Shown here in pieces: positions 27,388 to 33,738 of a DNA stretch of 33,738 bases. The notes below the pieces were generated by a model that searched no databases, had not been told where the DNA came from, and saw only the letters and a list, made by a program, of their open reading frames with translations. The position numbers and the translations under genes were made by a program. The DNA is from a virus: positions 1 through 33,738 of IMG/VR virus record IMGVR_UViG_3300013132_000135, one strand, 5' to 3'. The stretch's first letter is position 1. Each line of letters opens with the position of its first letter.

Positions 27388-28386
27388 TTAATTTCCAAAT
27401 ATTTTCAACATGTCTTCCATGCTTAAACTACCGCCTTTTTTCTTAGCTTCATCAGATAAAGATAAAGTTTTTTGACCGGGTTTAGTTATATTCAAAAATT
27501 CGAGATCTTCTTTTGTAGCGCCAACCAATGATTCTGCTCTATTTTCTTTATTACTATTTTTCTCTCTTAATTTCTTAGCATTTTCATTAGCATTTATGTA
27601 ATCAATAATTTTATCCGGATCCTGACGTATTTCAGCAGGCATATTTTCATTTTGCTGAAAAATATTTTTATAAAATCTAGCATATATCAATAATCTCAAC
27701 TGATTATATGATAATTCACTAACCGATTTGTTGAAAAACTCCAAAGGGCTTTCACAAAATGGCATATAAAGATTAAAAAACTCTTGTAAAACAATTCTCT
27801 GTATAGCATTATCAGTAATATCTCTATAAGCATTATTGTATTGTTTTATAATTTCAAATAATGTTTCTGAATCTATAGTATCAAAATCTTTTTCTTCATA
27901 CAAAGGCTCAGAAAATTTTTTATCTTTATAAATACATTTTATGATATAATAATCGTTAACCCTATCTTCAGCATAAGATTCGGCAGTTCTTGCAAATAAT
28001 GAAGCGCGAGTGTTTTTTAAATCATTTAAAGTTATTGTATTAGCTTCTATTTCTTTATTTAATCTTTCAATTTCAGATTTAAGAAAGGTATTTTTTTTCT
28101 GAGTGTGAAAACCTTGTATCATTTCCTCATATTGAGTGATTTTATTTTCTTGATTCTGAGTCCATTGCTTTTCTTCAACCAATTGCTTCAATACATCATT
28201 ATGTTCAGGAACACCCTTAGATTTAGCTTCTTCAAAATATTTATCATATATCAATTCAAGATCGACTTGATCATCAAAAGATATATGTTTAAGATAAAAA
28301 AAATTCTCTAAGATTTTAATCTCAGAGAATCCATTTTTTATCTCTTTGAAGATTCTTTTATATAAATTATTCTTCGACTTTTCCAT
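27388..28386 (-). CDS. Probable tail assembly chaperone, second gene of pair (gpT-like position)
   Basis: This 332-residue, mostly helical protein lies directly before the tape measure. Residues ~65-140 are a charged coiled-coil-like region ('FLKSEIERLNKEIEANTI'). The C-terminal half has 'LSYNQLRLLIYARFYK', and the end 'KGGSLSMEDMLKIFG' looks like a short docking tail. In lambda this place holds T, made as a frameshift fusion G-T, which binds the tape measure during assembly. Here the ATG overlaps the upstream gene by 20 bases and has no Shine-Dalgarno. The frame is +1 (equivalent to -2) relative to the upstream gene, so either coupled re-initiation or a +1/-2 frameshift could make it. The chaperone role is from position only. 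Confidence 0.5.
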   Translation of the reverse strand: MEKSKNNLYKRIFKEIKNGFSEIKILENFFYLKHISFDDQVDLELIYDKYFEEAKSKGVPEHNDVLKQLVEEKQWTQNQENKITQYEEMIQGFHTQKKNTFLKSEIERLNKEIEANTITLNDLKNTRASLFARTAESYAEDRVNDYYIIKCIYKDKKFSEPLYEEKDFDTIDSETLFEIIKQYNNAYRDITDNAIQRIVLQEFFNLYMPFCESPLEFFNKSVSELSYNQLRLLIYARFYKNIFQQNENMPAEIRQDPDKIIDYINANENAKKLREKNSNKENRAESLVGATKEDLEFLNITKPGQKTLSLSDEAKKKGGSLSMEDMLKIFGN

Positions 28387-29143
28387 CTATTTCATTGATA
28401 ATTCTATCAAATTCCTCTTCATCAATTGCACTAGTAAAGAACCAATAGCTAATAACACTTGCTAATTTAGAATAGCATTTTTCGTAAATTTCATTTACAT
28501 TTTCTTCATATTCATACATTACTGCTTCTTTAGCTTCAAAAGTTTTGCCGGGAAAAAGAGGTTCAAAATCTACATTCTTTTTAGAAGAATCTTTAAAATA
28601 AGTTAAGTTCAATACATACCAAAGAATAGCTCTATTCTGTGCCTTAATATCGGCGGTATGATTGAATAATGTGATATAACTAGTTTCTTTTTCAATCAAT
28701 GTCTTACGTTTCTGAAGTATTTGAGAAGTAAGATCGTCTATCTTAGATTTATCTTCGTCATCTCTTTCTGATTCAGGTTTTAAATTTAAAATAGTAAGTT
28801 TAGCTTGTAAATCACGAATTTCATCAGCTGAATTAACCATTACCTTTGCATCAGCTTCACTAATAAGACCGCCGGTATCATTATATTTATTCAACAACAT
28901 CGCTTTAGTAAGAATACCATTTCTGATACAACGGCTCATCTCTATACTAAATTCCATATCTGCATCTTGAATCTGCTTACGAGATGGTTGATTGATCTGA
29001 ATTTGTACAGGAATTTCTTTTTTGATCTTCTCTTTATATGTACGAGTTACAGTTTCTCCGCTTTCGTTAGTAATTGTTTCTGTTTTTTCTTCTTCGATTT
29101 CAGCTAACTTTTGAATTGTAAATTTGTATAAAACTTTGGCCAT
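28367..29143 (-). CDS. Probable tail assembly chaperone, first gene of pair (gpG-like position)
   Basis: This 258-residue protein opens the minus-strand tail operon. It has an acidic N-terminal hairpin with 'NESGETVTRTYKEKIKKEI', then 'QIQINQPSRKQIQDADMEFSIEMSRCIRNGILTKAML', a pattern I associate with chaperone-like proteins preceding tape measures in long-tailed phages. A coiled coil (~105-155) and a helical C-terminus ending 'DGKVEE' follow. Its gene is divergent from the head-closure-like gene, with 56 bases between. It overlaps the next gene by 20 bases. It could instead be a small structural protein; position before the tape measure is the main support. Confidence 0.5.
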   Translation of the reverse strand: MAKVLYKFTIQKLAEIEEEKTETITNESGETVTRTYKEKIKKEIPVQIQINQPSRKQIQDADMEFSIEMSRCIRNGILTKAMLLNKYNDTGGLISEADAKVMVNSADEIRDLQAKLTILNLKPESERDDEDKSKIDDLTSQILQKRKTLIEKETSYITLFNHTADIKAQNRAILWYVLNLTYFKDSSKKNVDFEPLFPGKTFEAKEAVMYEYEENVNEIYEKCYSKLASVISYWFFTSAIDEEEFDRIINEIDGKVEE

Positions 29144-29199
29144 AGTTTAAATAATGATATAATATATTCTATAGTTTTTCAACCAGTGTAATAATAAAT
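29144..29199. promoter_or_regulatory. Divergent intergenic region, candidate promoters both ways
   Basis: This 56-base A/T-rich gap separates the minus-strand tail operon from the plus-strand neck-tube block, so both need start signals here. On the minus strand, TTGAAA (29177-29182) and TATCAT (29154-29159) are 17 bases apart, a good sigma70-like pair, but transcription would start only a few bases before the ATG at 29143. On the plus strand, TATAAT (29158-29163) has only a weak partner upstream. A GTGTAATAA motif (29186-29194) sits 5 bases before the plus-strand ATG. None is proven. Confidence 0.4.
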
Positions 29200-29655
29200 A
29201 TGGCAATTAGTTTATTAACAGCCGCTGAAAAAACAGCGTTGAACGCCGTTATTGCAGATGTCCATGAAACATTTGCTCGTGAAATAACTGTCTTCAAAGA
29301 TGCTTCAAAAGTGGTAATTATAACAGATCCTAATTTTAATCCACTTTATAATACAGCTGGTCAAACAACTTCAATAATAAATACACCAGTTTACAAGACT
29401 TTTAAAGCAAGAATATTATACGAAGATGATTTTAAAAAACAATATTGGAGCGAAGGAAGCTTAAATACACAAATTAAATTAGAAGCAGTTGTTGGTTCAG
29501 TAAGATTAAAAATTACTGCCGAAGATTATGAATATATTAAAGATGCTAGACGTGTAGATTTAGACGGTAAACGTTTTGTATTAAATTCCTCATTCAGAGG
29601 ACACGGTTTATTTGATAGTCAATTCTATACTTTATATCTAAAACCTGATCCATAA
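29200..29655 (+). CDS. Probable head closure / head-tail joining protein
   Basis: This 151-residue protein is first in the plus-strand block. It has a helical start ('LLTAAEKTALNAVIADVHETF') and then a beta-barrel-like body with 'VYKTFKARILYEDDF', 'IKLEAVVGSVRLKITAEDYEYI' and 'DLDGKRFVLNS'. The mix of a metric-like 'VRLKITAEDY' strand and a final 'YTLYLKP' resembles small neck stoppers (the SPP1 gp16 / lambda gpFII class) in size and layout. Its position ahead of completion, terminator and tube genes fits. The ATG is preceded by GTGTAATAATAAAT with no Shine-Dalgarno. The family is inferred mainly from position and length. Confidence 0.5.
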   Translation: MAISLLTAAEKTALNAVIADVHETFAREITVFKDASKVVIITDPNFNPLYNTAGQTTSIINTPVYKTFKARILYEDDFKKQYWSEGSLNTQIKLEAVVGSVRLKITAEDYEYIKDARRVDLDGKRFVLNSSFRGHGLFDSQFYTLYLKPDP

Positions 29656-29656
29656 T

Positions 29657-30244
29657 ATGGATAGAGATCTATTATACGTATTAAATAAATTATACGATCA
29701 AGATTCTTATCGCAAATTTGAAGAAAATTTGATTGATGAAGAATTTAATAAAGTTAAAAAAGTTATCTTGAACGATTTTAATAATAATCCTATAACTAAA
29801 GAATTAGAAGAAGGAATATCCGCAACAAATATATCAAATACTTTATCTGGCATAACCAATTTATATTCTTTTATTGGATTTGAAGCTGGAACAGATCCCA
29901 TATCTCCAATAAGAATGTTATTAGAAAAATCTTCATATCGTATCCTAAGAAAAAAAAGAAATGCAACTGCAACAGTTATTTTTGAAATACCAACTGCTGC
30001 AGATATTTTTTTAGTTACGCCAATGCCATGGGCAACTGGCAGAAGTTGGGCTAAAGGTATCGAAAGCGGCATTTCTGGTCTTGGATATTATTTAAAAGTT
30101 ACTAAAAATAGCCGATCTGGATTAGGTATTCAAACTCCAACTCAAAAAAGGCAAAACGTAAAATTTCAAAATAAACCTTATATTTCTCAATTAATTAATA
30201 AATTTAATTTGGAATTAAAAAAAATAAATAGATTAATAGTATGA
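29657..30244 (+). CDS. Probable tail completion protein, HK97 gp10-like
   Basis: This 195-residue protein starts 1 base after the previous stop. Its C-terminal half reads 'PMPWATGRSWAKGIESGISGLGYYL' (split across residues ~125-150) and then a basic, helical end. The aromatic 'W-x-x-GI-x-x-GISG' segment is of the kind seen in gp10/gpZ-type completion proteins, which join the tail to the head after tube assembly. The first half is acidic and helical. Its stop overlaps the next ATG as ATGA, so the two are coupled. Evidence is a short motif plus order; another neck role is possible. Confidence 0.5.
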   Translation: MDRDLLYVLNKLYDQDSYRKFEENLIDEEFNKVKKVILNDFNNNPITKELEEGISATNISNTLSGITNLYSFIGFEAGTDPISPIRMLLEKSSYRILRKKRNATATVIFEIPTAADIFLVTPMPWATGRSWAKGIESGISGLGYYLKVTKNSRSGLGIQTPTQKRQNVKFQNKPYISQLINKFNLELKKINRLIV

Positions 30245-31101
30245 AACCAGTATTTTCACATGATGTAATAAATAGTTTCTTTTTGTGGTTCGATAATTTT
30301 GCAATGAAAAAAGGTGATGCATATACCACGTATACCACCAAATTCTATCCAATGACAGATGATAGATTAGGCGGGGGCAGGGTTTCTTATTCTTCTCCAT
30401 ATAAACAATGGGCTTATGATAAAAACATAACTGGATTAACAATACCATCTGGATTAACAATAAATGGCGTTTTTACTCCCACAGGCACAAGTGGAATGAC
30501 ATTTGATTTTGATAATGGCAGAGTCATATTTAACAGCGGCGTTTCATCTAATTTAAACATATCAGGTACATATTCTATAAAAGAATTTAATACTTATATA
30601 ACAGATCAACCTGAAGATAATTTGATCATTGAAAATAAATTTGAATTAAATAGTAGATTTACAGTAACTGAAAGTGGAATTACGCCTTATAACCCAGTAA
30701 CACCTGCAGTTTTTGCATCTATCGAATCAACTCATAATAGTCCATTTGCATTTGGTGGCGAAGATGAAACATTATGCAACATCAAGGTTGTTGCGTTTTG
30801 TGAATCTCTATATCAATTAGATGGTTTACTAAGTGTATTTTCAGATTCATTTAATGAATGTTTAAGTTTGGTTCCTATGACTAAACATCCATTAGGTGAA
30901 TTCGGCGCAATTAAAACTGGTTTATATTCAACAGGTTATGATTATAATGCAGTAAGTACGCAATATAATTCAAATAGATTATTTATTAGTCATGTTGAAA
31001 CTTCTAAAATAAGAGATAATGTATTAAGAGAATTAAATCCTACTTTACACATTGGCTTCTTAGATTTCGACATAAAAGCGTTTAGATATCCTAGATTATA
31101 A
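30241..31101 (+). CDS. Probable tail terminator protein (gpU position), enlarged
   Basis: This 286-residue protein lies between the completion-like and major tube genes, the place of the tail terminator that caps the tube. The N-terminal part is beta-rich with 'LTIPSGLTINGVFTPTGTSG' and 'MTFDFDNGRVIFNSGV'; the segment 'STYSIKEFNTYI' style strands continue to ~residue 120. The second half, 'CNIKVVAFCESLYQLDGLL' to 'LHIGFLDFDIKAF', has the helix-strand mix expected of a terminator fold. Terminators are usually 130-150 residues, so an extra N-terminal beta domain seems to be present. Coupled to the preceding gene by ATGA. The call is from order only. Confidence 0.4.
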   Translation: MKPVFSHDVINSFFLWFDNFAMKKGDAYTTYTTKFYPMTDDRLGGGRVSYSSPYKQWAYDKNITGLTIPSGLTINGVFTPTGTSGMTFDFDNGRVIFNSGVSSNLNISGTYSIKEFNTYITDQPEDNLIIENKFELNSRFTVTESGITPYNPVTPAVFASIESTHNSPFAFGGEDETLCNIKVVAFCESLYQLDGLLSVFSDSFNECLSLVPMTKHPLGEFGAIKTGLYSTGYDYNAVSTQYNSNRLFISHVETSKIRDNVLRELNPTLHIGFLDFDIKAFRYPRL

Positions 31102-31159
31102 TTTCCCATGATTAATTATTTAATGTAAAAACAAATAACATTTTAACAAATAAAAACAT

Positions 31160-32425
31160 ATGGCAAGAAATCGTGTAATATATCAAAGTCAAGCTTTATT
31201 CATCGCTCCAACATCCACAGGAGCCCAAGTTTCTGGATTCAGTGCTGCAGCTACTGGTCCTTACGGTCCATCAAGCGATGGAACCCTTCTAGCTGGTGGC
31301 AGTCTATTAAAGAAACTAGATCGCGTTCAAAATTGTAATTTCAACTTTACAATTAATCGTCAAGACATCAATGAATTCGGTAGACTATCACGTTTGGATT
31401 CTATTGTTATGGAATCTCCAACAGTTGGTCTGGATTTCAGTTATTATGTAACCGACGGTTTAAATGAAAGACTACTTGGTTTTAATATTACTGGTGGTAC
31501 TAATAACACATCAGTTGTAAATAGCGCTCAATCTGTTTCTGGATTATTAGCTGATTTAGAAGGTAATAATTACTATATTTTAACTGTTCAAGAAGGCGAA
31601 GACGTAATCGGATCAACCTCATCTACTCCTCCAGTCAATTCAAATACAGTAGTTGGAATTGGTAACGGATTCATCAGTGAATATTCATTCGAAGCTTCTG
31701 TTGGTGCTATTCCAACAGCTACAGTCACAGTAGAAGGTTTCAATATTAAAGCTGATGCAGGAGTAGGAAGTGCTTTAGGAGCAATCACAGGAACTTCGCC
31801 AGCTATCGATATTACAGCTAGCCCAGCAACTAAATTAACTTCATTAGCAACAGCTTATGCATTATCTGGAGCGTTCACAACTGGCACATCAACAGTTACC
31901 GCTTTAAGACCCGGTGATATCGTACTTACATTACCATCAACAACCGAAACAGTCGGTGGCTTCTCTGAACTTGATGGTGCAGGTGCTGCACATATTCAAT
32001 CGTTCTCTTTCACACTTCCATTAACAAGAACTGTTTTAGAAAGACTTGGAAATACATTCGGTTTCGCTAGAGTTGTTGATGTTCCAATCAATATGGATAT
32101 AACAATTAGCGCAATTGTTTCTGAACTACAAAGCAAGAATATATTTGACAATCTGTGCTCTGCTGAAAAACAAAATATTCAAATCCTTCTTAAAGATTGC
32201 AACAGCACAAATAAACTTTGGTTCGGAATTTCAGGCGCTATCTTCCAATCTGAAACTTATTCAGAAACTCTTGGTGACAATCAAACAGTTGACATCACAT
32301 ACACAGTTCAATTAGGTGGTGCAAATGATATTCAAAACGGTCTATTTATGTCTGGATCGTTTACAGCTGATTCAATCATCAATGACTTCTTCAAGCTTGG
32401 TACAGCTAAAACTGGCATTGTCTAA
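31160..32425 (+). CDS. Major tail tube protein
   Basis: This 421-residue protein is the likely main tube subunit. It has paired beta-rich halves: 'CNFNFTINRQDINEFGRLSRLDS' near the N-terminus is typical of tube proteins and is echoed later by 'HIQSFSFTLPLTRTVLERLG'. 'FISEYSFEASVGAIPTATVTVEGFNI' (~residues 172-198) resembles the tube strand in which subunits pack. Codons end in C or G more often than in its neighbours, as expected for a highly expressed virion gene. It has its own 58-base leader and is followed at once by a strong terminator, both fitting high expression. It is longer than lambda gpV (246 residues), with an insertion in the middle (~200-270, Ala/Thr/Ser-rich). Position before the chaperone pair and tape measure (after correcting strand) supports the call. 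Confidence 0.75.
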   Translation: MARNRVIYQSQALFIAPTSTGAQVSGFSAAATGPYGPSSDGTLLAGGSLLKKLDRVQNCNFNFTINRQDINEFGRLSRLDSIVMESPTVGLDFSYYVTDGLNERLLGFNITGGTNNTSVVNSAQSVSGLLADLEGNNYYILTVQEGEDVIGSTSSTPPVNSNTVVGIGNGFISEYSFEASVGAIPTATVTVEGFNIKADAGVGSALGAITGTSPAIDITASPATKLTSLATAYALSGAFTTGTSTVTALRPGDIVLTLPSTTETVGGFSELDGAGAAHIQSFSFTLPLTRTVLERLGNTFGFARVVDVPINMDITISAIVSELQSKNIFDNLCSAEKQNIQILLKDCNSTNKLWFGISGAIFQSETYSETLGDNQTVDITYTVQLGGANDIQNGLFMSGSFTADSIINDFFKLGTAKTGIV

Positions 32426-32441
32426 TCAACACTAAACAAAG

Positions 32442-32469
32442 AACCCCAGCCGAAAGGCTGGGGTTTTTT
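32442..32469. terminator. Intrinsic terminator between convergent genes, likely bidirectional
   Basis: A perfect 10-base-pair stem (AACCCCAGCC paired with GGCTGGGGTT) closes on a GAAA loop and is followed on the plus strand by TTTTTT at 32464-32469. It ends the neck-tube transcript 16 bases after the tube gene stop. Read on the minus strand, the same hairpin is followed by a T-rich run with two interruptions, so it can also stop transcription from the connector-like gene. Confidence 0.95.
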
Positions 32470-32501
32470 ATTGTCTTTATTTATTTAATAAAATTACAAT
32501 A

Positions 32502-33017
32502 TTACAAATAATTTCCATATCCATAAGGATAATAGAAATAACCAGATCCAGTATATAATGGCGAACCATCTTCACCTGCTACTTGAACTGGCGCAGCTTG
32601 ATAAATTGTATATGAAGTTATAAGCTTATCTAACTCAGTCATTGCATCATTAGCTAATGTTCTGTATGTTTTAGCTAATTCATTTTTATTTGTGCGAGTA
32701 ATTGAAGTATCGCCTTCACGTAGACTAATGAAGTCTACAGCAGAATCTACACCACGTAATACTTGACGAGTTTTCTTTGTATAAAACTCATATAAATACA
32801 TTTGTTTATATATGGCGCGTTCTTCTTGCCTAAATCTACCAGTTGGTTCGAAATTACCATTCTCAACTTCAAATGAACTATATATTCTATTATTGAGTTG
32901 ACCAATATTATTGGCTAACCAGCCACTAATAAAATAAAATTGAGCATAACCACTGTCATACTCAAACTCATTGGCAAAAATTTCGTCTGCCAAATCATGA
33001 ACGCTATATGAGACCAT
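32502..33017 (-). CDS. Possible head-tail connector / adaptor protein
   Basis: This 171-residue protein is mostly helical: 'VHDLADEIFANEFEYDSGYAQFYFISGWLANNIGQLN', then 'EERAIYKQMYLYEFYTKKTRQVLRG' and 'ELAKTYRTLANDAMTELDKLI'. The C-terminus is Tyr/Gly-rich ('YFYYPYGYGNYL'). Size and helical plan fit the adaptor proteins that sit under the portal, and its location just outside the neck-tube block agrees, but no signature lets me confirm it. The ATG follows GTGTAATAATATAT, nearly the same leader as the gene at 29200. It is convergent with the tube gene across the terminator. An alternative is a tail or head decoration protein. Confidence 0.4.
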   Translation of the reverse strand: MVSYSVHDLADEIFANEFEYDSGYAQFYFISGWLANNIGQLNNRIYSSFEVENGNFEPTGRFRQEERAIYKQMYLYEFYTKKTRQVLRGVDSAVDFISLREGDTSITRTNKNELAKTYRTLANDAMTELDKLITSYTIYQAAPVQVAGEDGSPLYTGSGYFYYPYGYGNYL

Positions 33018-33022
33018 ATATA

Positions 33023-33031
33023 TTATTACAC
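33023..33031 (-). promoter_or_regulatory. GTGTAATAA leader motif before the connector-like gene
   Basis: GTGTAATAA on the minus strand ends 5 bases before the ATG at 33017. The stretch from this motif to the start codon differs by only one base from that of the plus-strand gene at 29200. Same class as the motifs at 27368-27376 and 33589-33597. Confidence 0.3.
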
Positions 33032-33580
33032 TTACAAGATTGGATATGTACCGGAAGTATATAAATATCCATTACCTGTAATTGTATATTCACTATTTGA
33101 AACAACTACAGAATAAGCACCTGTTTCTGATTCTGCAGCGTTAGAAAGAGTATATGTATTAGTTGTCGCGCCAATAATATTTACTCCATCTTTTTTCCAT
33201 TGATATGAAAATGTACCAGTTGGGTAAGATTCAGCATCACAACTAAAAACATAATCCATTTGACCACTATATTCATAAGATTGTGGATACTGTGTGAATT
33301 TTAAATAATGTTGCCAATCTAAATTAACTTTTTTTAACACCACATCAGATAAATATTTATAATCTTCTTCATCTGTTTGATCACATGGCCAATTTTGCCA
33401 ATCAGGCCCGTCAATTCGAACATACTGCGCATCAAATGGTAAACCATTTGGGTTAAACATCTCAACCCATAAACAAGGCCCACGAAGTGGACCCATAAAA
33501 TCGAAATTACCTAATGTACAGCGAAGTTGGGCTACATTTCTTTCGCTAGTTGGTTGCGTATTTATAATAACTGTATCCAT
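33032..33580 (-). CDS. Virion protein with C-terminal Ig-like domain
   Basis: This 182-residue protein has an unassigned N-terminal half with several Trp and Cys ('CTLGNFDFMGPLRGPCLWVEMF', split in the gene order; 'DGPDWQNWPCDQTDEEDYKYL'). From about residue 95 there is a clear I-set-like Ig domain: 'QPQSYEYSG'-type first strand, 'YVFSCDAES', 'FSYQWKKDGVNI', 'NTYTLSNAAESETGAYSVVVSNS'. The Cys, Trp and the D/E-x-G-x-Y pattern of the Ig core are all visible. Such domains decorate capsids, necks and tails and may bind surface carbohydrate. The GTGTAAATA motif lies 8 bases before its ATG. Confidence 0.7.
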   Translation of the reverse strand: MDTVIINTQPTSERNVAQLRCTLGNFDFMGPLRGPCLWVEMFNPNGLPFDAQYVRIDGPDWQNWPCDQTDEEDYKYLSDVVLKKVNLDWQHYLKFTQYPQSYEYSGQMDYVFSCDAESYPTGTFSYQWKKDGVNIIGATTNTYTLSNAAESETGAYSVVVSNSEYTITGNGYLYTSGTYPIL

Positions 33581-33588
33581 ATATTAAC

Positions 33589-33597
33589 TATTTACAC
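33589..33597 (-). promoter_or_regulatory. GTGTAAATA leader motif before the Ig-domain gene
   Basis: GTGTAAATA on the minus strand ends 8 bases before the ATG at 33580, in the 41-base gap after the LamG-like gene. Same class as the motif before the tape-measure gene. Confidence 0.3.
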
Positions 33598-33621
33598 TAT
33601 ATAATAATATATAGAAAAAAA

Positions 33622-33738
33622 TTACAATCCAAATCTGCCTTTTAATGTATTATAATATTGTAAAATTTCTGAAGCTGTTAATGCTTTATTATATGCTGAT
33701 AATACAGCTATTTGTCCTGCAAAAACGTCACAACATCC
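33622..33738 (-). CDS. C-terminal end of a LamG/concanavalin-like protein (start outside window)
   Basis: A minus-strand frame of 38 codons plus TAA runs in from the right edge. Its sequence, 'VFAGQIAVLSAYNKALTASE' and then 'ILQYYNTLKGRFGL', is the characteristic end of LamG/laminin-G3-like lectin domains (G-x-I-A-x-[VL]-x-x-Y-x-x-x-L-[ST]-x-x-E-[IV]-x-x-x-[YF]-x-x-x-K-x-R). The rest of the protein is beyond the window. It is followed by the Ig-domain and connector-like genes on the same strand. Confidence 0.8.
   Translation of the reverse strand, partial: GCCDVFAGQIAVLSAYNKALTASEILQYYNTLKGRFGL

Noticed and set aside
28367-28386. Classic -1 slippery site for a G/G-T type frameshift
   Set aside because: The two frames are related by +1/-2, and the GGAAAAG here does not place a good X-XXY-YYZ heptamer in the zero frame.
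29154-29182. Definite sigma70 promoter for the minus-strand tail operon
   Set aside because: The elements match well, but the start would lie about 4 bases before the ATG; in such A/T-rich DNA chance matches are common, so it is kept only as a candidate.
29707-30072. Minus-strand open frame of 121 codons
   Set aside because: It is antisense to the tail-completion-like gene, whose frame is coupled to both neighbours; no supporting signal.
29144-32501. Inverted repeats at the edges of the inverted block that would mark a recombinase site
   Set aside because: I compared the 56-base divergent gap with the 76-base convergent gap and saw no convincing matching inverted repeats, and no recombinase gene is in the window.

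Overview
This window is tail-module DNA of an AT-rich tailed bacteriophage (or prophage). It is densely packed, with gaps mostly under 60 bases and several 4-23 base overlaps, and I see no tRNA, rRNA, CRISPR array, insertion sequence or cellular metabolic gene. The order tail tube, chaperone-like pair, tape measure, M, L, K, I, J is that of lambda-like phages with long non-contractile tails. No sheath gene lies between the tube and tape-measure genes. Almost no start codon has a Shine-Dalgarno sequence; leaders are A/T-rich, as is usual in Bacteroidota and their phages. That is a hint about the host, not proof.

Layout. Bases 1-29143 (minus strand, read right to left) hold two chaperone-like genes, a 3547-codon tape-measure gene, a tube-like protein, a fibre with repeated 'GIGT-P' units, a second tube-like protein, a gpM-like protein, two beta-rich virion proteins, then gpL, gpK, gpI, gpJ and a collagen-repeat fibre that runs off the left edge. 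Bases 29200-32425 (plus strand) hold four genes in neck-to-tube order: probable head closure, tail completion, tail terminator and major tail tube. A strong hairpin terminator, usable in both directions, follows. Bases 32502-33738 (minus strand) hold a connector-like protein, an Ig-domain protein and the C-terminus of a LamG/concanavalin-like protein cut by the right edge. If 29200-32425 were flipped, the whole window would run in one direction in the canonical order, so this block looks inverted in place.

Most notable is the tape-measure protein. Its middle (about residues 550-2020) is not typical tape-measure sequence. It is a string of apparently globular domains separated by ten copies of a G-[FY]-[LIV]-P-N-[FL]-[AG]-like motif. 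The domains include a PD-(D/E)xK-nuclease-like block, an unidentified block, three copies of a possible GNAT-like domain, and a protein-kinase-like block that keeps candidate Lys, Glu, Asp, Asn and D-x-G residues. Because tape-measure proteins leave the tail during infection, these could be effector domains delivered with the genome.

A second theme is repeated use of LamG/concanavalin-like lectin folds: inserted in gpL and in the gpM-like protein, probably forming most of the 502-residue protein, and again in the protein at the right edge. Together with the collagen-like, 'GIGT-P' and Ig/FnIII domains, this suggests a tail tip decorated for binding surface polysaccharide.
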